5,020 nucleotides of DNA from Anaerolineae bacterium (lineage in GTDB: Bacteria > Chloroflexota > Anaerolineae > B4-G1 > SLSP01). Numbering within the stretch: the stretch's first letter is position 1; the number at the start of each line of letters is the position of its first letter. Positions 1-5,020 of this stretch are shown one piece after another. The position numbers and the translations under genes are program-made. Below the pieces are notes generated by a model. That model saw nothing but the letters and a program-made list of their open reading frames with translations. It did not search any database and had not been told where the DNA came from. The DNA is taken from contig JAGHDT010000529.1 in NCBI GenBank assembly GCA_021159805.1, positions 1-5,020 of the forward strand. The letters run 5' to 3'.

Positions 1-1992
1 CAGTTTCCACACGACCGAGCCGTCAGCGGGGCTGAGCAGGCGTAGCCGCACCTCCAGATCATCGATGTCGGTTGTGCGCGCCTGCCACGTCAAGGTAAGA
101 TGATGCAGTGGGCGGTCCTCAGGATCAACAACGAGTTTGTGGGCCACCAGCGTCATCAGACCACCGAAATCGACACCGCTGTTCCCCCCGGCATCTGCCG
201 GGCGCAACGCCGGCGCCGGGGCAGCGACCGCGACGAGCGGCCCTTGAGAGCTAGCACCAAACGCATCCATCCCCGGCAGATAGCGCGCCAGGTAAACCTG
301 CTGGCCTGCGCTTATCCTGGCCTCAAGATCCGCCCGGTACTGAGCCTCGCTGAAGAGTGTGACCAGATCCAGGTCAGGCCGCAGCCCCTCGACCTGCTGA
401 AGATAGTAGAGCGGCGGGAACTTCTCGCTGTCCGCAAGAATGGCGGCATCCTCCACCAGCGGCTGCGCCAACACGTAACGAGCCCAGGCCTCGTCCGCGC
501 GCCCCTGAGATCTGGTATCCAACGTCGGGCCAGTCTGCCAGATCCGGCTCAACGCCAAGGCAGCCAGCAGCGTGAGGTAACCCGGACGCAGCGACCGATA
601 GTGTATCGGCGCGGCGCGGTCGATTGCCAGTGCCCCGCGCCCCAACCAATAGACCAGCACCACGTGAGCTGGGATGAGAAACGCGGAGTAGTCGGGCTCC
701 GCGACATAGAAACCGAGATTGAACCACACCCAAGCCCCGAAGCTGAGCAACGTCCCCATTGCCAGAGCCGGGCGCCGCCGCGCCAATGTCACTAGGCCGA
801 CCACAGCCAGGAGCAGTCCACCCCACCCAACTTGGGCCACGAAGAGACGACCGACCAGTGCCCAGCGAGCCGGATCCTGGTAGAAGGCCAGCGGACGCAG
901 CGCGCCGCCGGAATCGGCATTGGTCACGAAACGGAAGAACGCCTGCGGTGACATCCACTCACCGCCCGTGACCGCGGGCCATCGCAAAGGGATGTAGGCA
1001 TACAAAGAGAGACCCAAGAGGCCCAACAGCAGCGCCAATCCCCACGTGCGAGCCCGCGTGCAGGCACGTGGCCGCAACCGCTTGACCGGCAGACCGGTGG
1101 CGGCCAAGGCGGCGAGGGCCCCCAGCGTGATGTGGGAGGAAATCCCCACACCGATCAAGAGCCCCAGGGCCGGCCAGGCACGTCGCGGCTGGAGATGGCC
1201 CGCGTGCCAACAGACTGCAAGCAGAAGGGCCAGCGCCACCAGGCAACCATTCAGCGCATAGACCTCGGCTTCGATTGAACGCGACCATAGTGTTGGTGAA
1301 AATGCCAGAACCATGGCCGCCAGGAACGCAACCGGGCGCGCCCGCTCAGCAACGTCGTCATCCAGGTCGGACACCAGAGCCAAGAAGAGACAGCCGGCGG
1401 CCAACGCAGCGAAGACCGCCGAGGAGAGATTTATGCGCCAGGCAACAGAACCGAAGGGCAGCCACGAGAAAAACTTGCAGATCAGAGTATACAGCGGATA
1501 ACCGCTCGGGTGGGCGATCCCCAATTGGGGGCCGATAACCTGGAATTCGAAGGTATCCGCACGTCCCACGTAGGGTGAGAGATCAGGCAGATAGATGATC
1601 AAGGGAAGAGCGACCGTCAAGGCCAGCCAGCTCCAGAGGTTCAGTCGTACCGCGAAGAGAAGTATGGCGATGATACTGCCTGCCAAGAGCACTGGTCCCC
1701 GCCAGGGCTGGCAAGTACCGCTCAGCACATCCAGCAAGGGCAGCAGCAACGGCAGAAACGCAGCTGCGTGCGGGACACCAACTCCTCGCCGGCCGAGCAG
1801 CCGGCCGACCGCAACAGCACCCGCGGCACCCAGCAGCGCCATGAGAATGGTGCCCGGTAGACCGTAGCAAAAGGCAATATGCAGATCCTGGGCAAGCGTG
1901 CGGGCAGCGCCGGTTCCCCAGATGGCCCCACCGGCGGCTACGGAGGCCCAGCTTGGCCAGGGTTTGGATCGAAGGCGTCTATCTGTTGTCAT
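1..1992 (-). CDS. DUF2723/TMEM260-like membrane glycosyltransferase (GT-C type), C-terminus off the edge
   Basis: The frame is open from ATG (1992-1990) to position 1: 664 codons and no stop, so the protein is cut by the window edge. Four hydrophobic segments occupy about residues 40-138. The DUF2723 core follows: GRADTFEFQ (143-151; Asp146 and Glu149 are candidate catalytic acids), LGIAHPSGYPLYTL (157-170), LPFGSVAWRINLSSAVFA (178-195) and SPTLWSRSIEAEVYALN (232-248). YIPLR (333-337) and a PDYSAF loop (433-438) come later, with further membrane helices to about 485. The rest is soluble: a domain at about 500-590, an Ala/Pro linker (588-605) and a beta-rich part still incomplete at the edge. 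DUF2723 includes human TMEM260, a protein O-mannosyltransferase; the sugar and acceptor here are unknown. A TAA lies in frame nine codons upstream and no good ribosome site is seen, so this ATG is likely but not proven. Confidence 0.9.
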   Translation of the reverse strand, partial: MTTDRRLRSKPWPSWASVAAGGAIWGTGAARTLAQDLHIAFCYGLPGTILMALLGAAGAVAVGRLLGRRGVGVPHAAAFLPLLLPLLDVLSGTCQPWRGPVLLAGSIIAILLFAVRLNLWSWLALTVALPLIIYLPDLSPYVGRADTFEFQVIGPQLGIAHPSGYPLYTLICKFFSWLPFGSVAWRINLSSAVFAALAAGCLFLALVSDLDDDVAERARPVAFLAAMVLAFSPTLWSRSIEAEVYALNGCLVALALLLAVCWHAGHLQPRRAWPALGLLIGVGISSHITLGALAALAATGLPVKRLRPRACTRARTWGLALLLGLLGLSLYAYIPLRWPAVTGGEWMSPQAFFRFVTNADSGGALRPLAFYQDPARWALVGRLFVAQVGWGGLLLAVVGLVTLARRRPALAMGTLLSFGAWVWFNLGFYVAEPDYSAFLIPAHVVLVYWLGRGALAIDRAAPIHYRSLRPGYLTLLAALALSRIWQTGPTLDTRSQGRADEAWARYVLAQPLVEDAAILADSEKFPPLYYLQQVEGLRPDLDLVTLFSEAQYRADLEARISAGQQVYLARYLPGMDAFGASSQGPLVAVAAPAPALRPADAGGNSGVDFGGLMTLVAHKLVVDPEDRPLHHLTLTWQARTTDIDDLEVRLRLLSPADGSVVWKL

Positions 1993-2047
1993 AGAAGGCG
2001 AGCCAGAACTTGATCGTTAGCGAGTAACTGAGGTGAAGCACGAACAT
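1979..2047 (-). CDS. Possible 22-residue hydrophobic micropeptide or leader ORF
   Basis: A 22-codon frame starts at ATG (2047-2045), ends at TAG (1981-1979) and overlaps the glycosyltransferase start by 14 nt. The product is mostly hydrophobic and aromatic (MFVLHLSYSLTIKFWLAFY, then DNR), which could form a single membrane helix. A weak Shine-Dalgarno-like GGCGGA lies 5 nt before the ATG. The glycosyltransferase ATG has no visible ribosome site of its own, so translation of this ORF could feed ribosomes to it. I do not recognise the peptide, and a frame of this size can occur by chance. It is recorded as a candidate only. Confidence 0.22.
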   Translation of the reverse strand: MFVLHLSYSLTIKFWLAFYDNR

Positions 2048-2058
2048 TGGCGTCCGCC

Positions 2059-2083
2059 GGAGCGCGGGTATCTTGCCCGCTCC
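2059..2083 (-). other. Bulged hairpin in the mrdA to glycosyltransferase gap
   Basis: Five base pairs (GGAGC with GCTCC) and three more (GGG with CCC) can form a stem with a 2-nt bulge and a 7-nt loop. No T-run follows on either strand, so it is not a standard factor-independent terminator. It lies just before the candidate micropeptide's ribosome site, where it could affect initiation or act as an RNA stability or attenuation element. This was judged by eye only. Confidence 0.3.
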
Positions 2084-2188
2084 GAACCAGTATGGGCCGA
2101 GTGCGCAGCCGGTACAGCGCTAACCCTGGAGCCAGTGCGGCAGATCCACACATTGGTCATTCTCGAACCAGTCGCACGATCCGAGCGG

Positions 2189-4390
2189 CTAAGGCTGGCC
2201 GGCAGGCGCCGGCTCAACGGGTGCGGGCAGCGCGCCATTGACAGGCACCTGGCCGTCTTGCTCACCCTCCGGCGCAGCTTCCGCCACGCCGAGGAGGCCC
2301 AGCTCCCTGCGGAAGTAGAAGTCCAGCACCTCTTTGATGACCGGAGCCGCCGTCACCGAGCCCTCACCGCCGTCGTAGATCCAGGCAATCGCCGCAATCT
2401 CCGGAGCCTCTGCGGGACCGTACGCCATAAACCAGGCATGCGTGGGCAGCGTCTCGTGTGCTGCGATATCACACCGCCCGGCCTCCAGCGCGATGTTGTC
2501 ACAGTACTCGGCAGTTCCCGTCTTTCCGGCCAGATTGATGCCGATCTCATCCAGCAGCGCACGGTTACCCGTTCCTGTCTCGGAGACCGCCAAGTCAAGC
2601 CCCTCGCGCACGATCTGCCAGACAGCTTGGTCGATCTGCAAGGTATGGCTCACTACGGGGGTGAAAGGCCGAATCGTATTCCCGTCAGCATCCTCGATGT
2701 GGTGCACCACCTGAGGCTTGTAGAGCACGCCGCCATTCGCCACCACGGCCAGTGCATTGACCATCTGGAGGGGCGTCACGAGCACATCGCCCTGGCCGAT
2801 CGAGACGTTGTAGGTATTGCCCGTCGTCCACGTCTCCTGGTACACCTGGCGCTTCCACAGCGGCGTGGGAACCAGGCCTCCCGCCTCACCGGGGATGTCG
2901 ATACCGGTTGGGTTTCCCAGGCCGAACTCGGTTGCGTAAGCCGCCAGACGATCGACGCCCAAACCTTCGAACTCGATCTCCTTCAGGCCACCACCGACTT
3001 GGTAGAAGAAAATGTCGCACGACTGAGCTAGTGCATCGACCACGTTGAGCGGACCGTGGCCGTGACCGTACTGGAGCTGAATCCAGCAGTAGAAGGGCTG
3101 GGCCAGCGACGCATCGTCAGGCGCAAACTTGTTCGGCAACAGTATCCGACCGGGACAGTTGAGTGTCGTATAGCGGTTGATGACGCCCTCTTGCAGGCCC
3201 GCAGCGGCTGGGATGATCTTGAAGATAGAGCCCGGCGGGACCTGATCAGCAATCGCATGGTTAAGGAATGGGAAGTGCGGGTTGTCCAACAATGCCTGAT
3301 ACGCCTCCTCATCCAGCCTCTTGCTGAACATGTTATTGTCATAGGTGGGCAAGCTGACCAATGCCAGCACCTGGCCATCGCGCGGGTCCAGGACCACCAG
3401 GGCCCCACGCTCGGACCCGACCTTTACCATCCCCTGGCGCAGGGCTTCTTCGGCCACCGCCTGCAAACGCATATCCAGTGTCAGATAAACATTGTCCCCA
3501 GGGATGGGCGCGGTCTCACTCAGGACCGCCAACTGCTGTCCCAACACGTCTTTCTCGACCAGCTGCCGTCCAGGGACGCCGCGGAATTCTTCCTCGAACT
3601 GAGCCTCTACGCCGGCATAGCCAATCCGATCCACACTAGCATTGTAGCCCTTCTGCTCGTAGGTCTCAACGCTGTCCGGCGGAATCGGTCCAAGGAAGCC
3701 CAAAACCTGGGAGGTGAGTGCACCGTAGACGTAGCGGCGCCGCGAGACAATCTCGATGCCAATGCCCGGCATTGTCACGCTGCCCTCTTGCGCGATCAAC
3801 AGCGCAAGATCACGCTCGATGTTCTCGTCTACGACAATCGGCGCGTAAGGTTCCAGCCAACGCACCTTATCGACCATCTCCAACAGACCCGGAGACGGGG
3901 CCTCTCCGTACGGCGGGAAGCCCTCACGCCCAATCGCACTGATCTCGCCGCGGTACTCCGGCTGGTCGAAGCCCTCGGTCGTGCTGTAAGGAATGTCCAG
4001 AAGCTGCGCGAGGCGCATCAAGATCTCACGTTCCCGCTCAGGGTCATCTGGCAACTCGCCCGGTGTGATGGTCACGTTGTAGCCGGGCACGTTGCGGACC
4101 AGAATATCGCCATCTCGGTCGTAAATCACGCCCCGCGGCGGGCTAATCGTCAGCAAACGGCTCTGCTGCTCCTCGGCCCGAGCCAGCCACGAACCACCCT
4201 CAAGAAACTGCAGCTGCCAGAGCCGAATGGTGTAGAGGCCCAGAACAAGCAGAATCACCCAGCCCAGCAGAGCGACACGCGGAGACTTGACGAACCAGGA
4301 TGGCCTTGATGCGCCATCATCAGGCGACTCACGTCCCTCACGCCGGCGGTCACCCAATCCCGTCCTGCGCAAGCCGAGCCGGCGGCTCAC
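2189..4390 (-). CDS. mrdA: Penicillin-binding protein 2, elongasome peptidoglycan transpeptidase
   Basis: This is a 733-residue class B penicillin-binding protein that cross-links peptidoglycan for side-wall growth. An Arg-rich cytoplasmic tail (1-35) precedes one membrane anchor (about 38-58). The dimerisation/pedestal domain follows, with the conserved PPRGVIYDRDG at 84-94 and GYAGVEAQFEEEFRGVPG at 257-274. The transpeptidase domain runs from about 328 to 695. Its motifs are SIFK with nucleophile Ser388 after PPG, SCD at 457-459 (the SxD form usual for PBP2), and KTGT at 623-626. The protein is longer than E. coli PBP2 (about 630), partly through the N-terminal tail and a Pro/Ala/Glu-rich C-terminal tail (703-733). 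Five cysteines (412, 435, 458, 630, 639) lie in the extracytoplasmic part, which is unusual. The start is GTG, supported by a good ribosome site and a GTGA overlap with mreD. An FtsI/PBP3 identity is less likely given the mreCD context. Confidence 0.96.
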   Translation of the reverse strand: MSRRLGLRRTGLGDRRREGRESPDDGASRPSWFVKSPRVALLGWVILLVLGLYTIRLWQLQFLEGGSWLARAEEQQSRLLTISPPRGVIYDRDGDILVRNVPGYNVTITPGELPDDPEREREILMRLAQLLDIPYSTTEGFDQPEYRGEISAIGREGFPPYGEAPSPGLLEMVDKVRWLEPYAPIVVDENIERDLALLIAQEGSVTMPGIGIEIVSRRRYVYGALTSQVLGFLGPIPPDSVETYEQKGYNASVDRIGYAGVEAQFEEEFRGVPGRQLVEKDVLGQQLAVLSETAPIPGDNVYLTLDMRLQAVAEEALRQGMVKVGSERGALVVLDPRDGQVLALVSLPTYDNNMFSKRLDEEAYQALLDNPHFPFLNHAIADQVPPGSIFKIIPAAAGLQEGVINRYTTLNCPGRILLPNKFAPDDASLAQPFYCWIQLQYGHGHGPLNVVDALAQSCDIFFYQVGGGLKEIEFEGLGVDRLAAYATEFGLGNPTGIDIPGEAGGLVPTPLWKRQVYQETWTTGNTYNVSIGQGDVLVTPLQMVNALAVVANGGVLYKPQVVHHIEDADGNTIRPFTPVVSHTLQIDQAVWQIVREGLDLAVSETGTGNRALLDEIGINLAGKTGTAEYCDNIALEAGRCDIAAHETLPTHAWFMAYGPAEAPEIAAIAWIYDGGEGSVTAAPVIKEVLDFYFRRELGLLGVAEAAPEGEQDGQVPVNGALPAPVEPAPAGQP

Positions 4391-4893
4391 TGCACAAATC
4401 CTCCCAATTGCGTGCGCGAACGACGGTGGAACCAGACCAGAAAGGTGAAGGCGAACGGTGAAAGCAGGAAGTTCAGCACAGCCGCCGGGAGTACCACCGT
4501 CTGGAATCCGCGGCCAAGATTCACCACATATCCCAACAGAACCATCAACGCTAGGAGGAGAAAGTGACCCAGAACCGTCCCCAACGCCGACATCAGGGCC
4601 AGCCGCATAAGCGTGGGGCCCAGGGCGTGAACCCAGGACTGCCCAGCCAGGAAACCGACAACGGTCAACGACAACGTCCAGAGTCCGAAGCTGCCCCCTG
4701 AGAGCAGATCACAACAGAGTCCGCCGATGAATCCCCAGACGACACCTTCTCGGGCGCCACGAATAACCGACCAGGTCACGACCAGAAGCAGTACCAGATC
4801 CGGACGCCCGCCCAATACCTGGACACCCTCCAACCACGCACTTTGCACCACAGCCGCGATGAGGAGAATCGGGATACCATAATAGAGGCTCAT
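4387..4893 (-). CDS. mreD: Rod shape-determining protein MreD
   Basis: This encodes a 168-residue, very hydrophobic protein of normal MreD length. MreD is a polytopic inner-membrane partner of MreC in the elongasome. Predicted membrane segments lie at about residues 5-25, 32-46, 49-65, 70-87, 97-124 and 131-155. The family signature is clear: GGRPDLVLLLVV (28-39), then RGAREGVVWGFIGGLCCDLL (45-64) with the conserved glycines and Asp62, followed by SGGSFG. The protein ends in a basic cytoplasmic tail (HRRSR). The ATG overlaps the mreC stop (ATGA). The only Shine-Dalgarno-like run, GGAAGAG, lies 11 nt upstream, which is rather far, so coupling from mreC probably helps initiation. The stop overlaps the mrdA start as GTGA. 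All three overlaps or near overlaps argue for one transcript. Confidence 0.95.
   Translation of the reverse strand: MSLYYGIPILLIAAVVQSAWLEGVQVLGGRPDLVLLLVVTWSVIRGAREGVVWGFIGGLCCDLLSGGSFGLWTLSLTVVGFLAGQSWVHALGPTLMRLALMSALGTVLGHFLLLALMVLLGYVVNLGRGFQTVVLPAAVLNFLLSPFAFTFLVWFHRRSRTQLGGFVQ
4399..4405 (-). promoter_or_regulatory. Shine-Dalgarno site for mrdA, inside the end of mreD
   Basis: The minus strand reads GGGAGGA here, 8 nt before a GTG at 4390-4388. The site supports that GTG as the mrdA start, because no ATG occurs in the mrdA frame until codon 125, far past the membrane anchor. It lies within the last codons of mreD, so ribosomes ending mreD can restart on mrdA. Confidence 0.75.
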
Positions 4894-5020
4894 GGGGCAG
4901 CTAGCTCTTCCAGATCCGGCTGCGGAAACTCCGTGATGACCAGGACCGTTTCAATACGGCGGAAATCAAGAGCCGGACGCATCACGGCCTTCTGGAAGAG
5001 ATCGGACTCCACATAGATCA
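4890..5020 (-). CDS. mreC: Rod shape-determining protein MreC, C-terminal end (partial)
   Basis: Only the last 42 codons and a TGA stop are in the window; the 5' part lies beyond the right edge. MreC is a bitopic membrane protein whose extracytoplasmic beta-domain scaffolds the elongasome and activates PBP2. The visible tail contains the segment QKAVMRPALDFRRIETVLVI, which matches the end of the MreC beta-domain in many bacteria (pattern of xAxVxPxxDFxxLExVLVI). A short acidic tail (PDLEELAAP) follows. The stop overlaps the mreD start in an ATGA junction, so the two are co-translated. Identity rests on this short stretch plus the mreD and mrdA genes directly downstream, which together make the call secure. 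Nothing looks broken. Confidence 0.9.
   Translation of the reverse strand, partial: IYVESDLFQKAVMRPALDFRRIETVLVITEFPQPDLEELAAP

Noticed and set aside
100..795. A 231-codon open frame on the plus strand and shorter minus-strand frames (such as 374-958 and 959-1288)
   Set aside because: All overlap the 664-codon DUF2723 glycosyltransferase in other frames. Their translations are Arg/Pro or Gly/Ala/Arg-rich and carry no family motifs.
2150..2175. GGTTCGA on the minus strand as the T-loop of a tRNA
   Set aside because: The flanking bases do not pair into a T-stem and no acceptor or anticodon stem can be drawn around it.
1993..2188. Promoter for the glycosyltransferase in the gap
   Set aside because: No pair of -35 and -10 boxes with acceptable spacing stood out on the minus strand. 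Read-through from mrdA remains possible.
2198..2213. Perfect 6-bp hairpin (GCCGGC, 4-nt loop) at the end of mrdA as a terminator
   Set aside because: It lies inside the last mrdA codons, has no T-run after it, and GCCGGC repeats are common in GC-rich sequence.
2017..2265. An 82-codon minus-strand frame across the mrdA end
   Set aside because: It is out of frame with mrdA, its composition is Ser/Arg-rich and low in hydrophobic core residues, and it has no recognisable domain.
2033..3031. A 332-codon open frame on the plus strand
   Set aside because: Mostly antisense to the 3' half of mrdA and low in recognisable protein character; it is a shadow of the real gene.
3056..4309. A 417-codon open frame on the plus strand
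   Set aside because: It is exactly antisense to mrdA, which has full PBP2 motifs. The translation is rich in Arg, His and Gln with no domain I recognise, as expected for a shadow frame in GC-rich coding DNA.

Overview
This window is a GC-rich bacterial chromosome segment in which every convincing gene lies on the minus strand, so genes read from the right edge to the left. It holds the end of the rod-shape (elongasome) cluster followed by a large membrane glycosyltransferase. The order is: 3' end of mreC (5020 to 4890), mreD (4893 to 4387), mrdA/PBP2 (4390 to 2189), an untidy gap of about 196 bp, and a DUF2723/TMEM260-like glycosyltransferase (1992 to beyond position 1). The first three genes overlap as ATGA and GTGA stop/start junctions, so they are almost certainly one operon with coupled translation.

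The features suggest Chloroflexota (Anaerolineae-like). The basis is the look of the proteins: a PBP2 with a two-cysteine loop after KTGT, a DUF2723 protein with a C-terminal soluble part, and the mreC-mreD-mrdA order. I inferred this from memory of those families, not from any search, and hold it with moderate confidence.

MreC and MreD are scaffold and membrane components of the elongation machinery, and PBP2 is its transpeptidase, cross-linking new peptidoglycan along the cell side wall. No rodA is visible where it might have followed. Instead comes a polytopic GT-C-type glycosyltransferase that would use a lipid-linked sugar on the outer face of the membrane. Whether it works with the elongasome or is only a neighbour cannot be told from the sequence.

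The glycosyltransferase frame is open for 664 codons from its ATG to the left edge with no stop, so its C-terminus is missing here. The gap between mrdA and this gene contains a bulged hairpin and a possible 22-residue hydrophobic micropeptide that overlaps the glycosyltransferase start. The mrdA reading frame also continues through the gap interrupted only by amber codons. I saw no tRNA, rRNA, insertion sequence, CRISPR array, or convincing promoter or factor-independent terminator. Long plus-strand open frames opposite mrdA and the glycosyltransferase are shadows of these genes.
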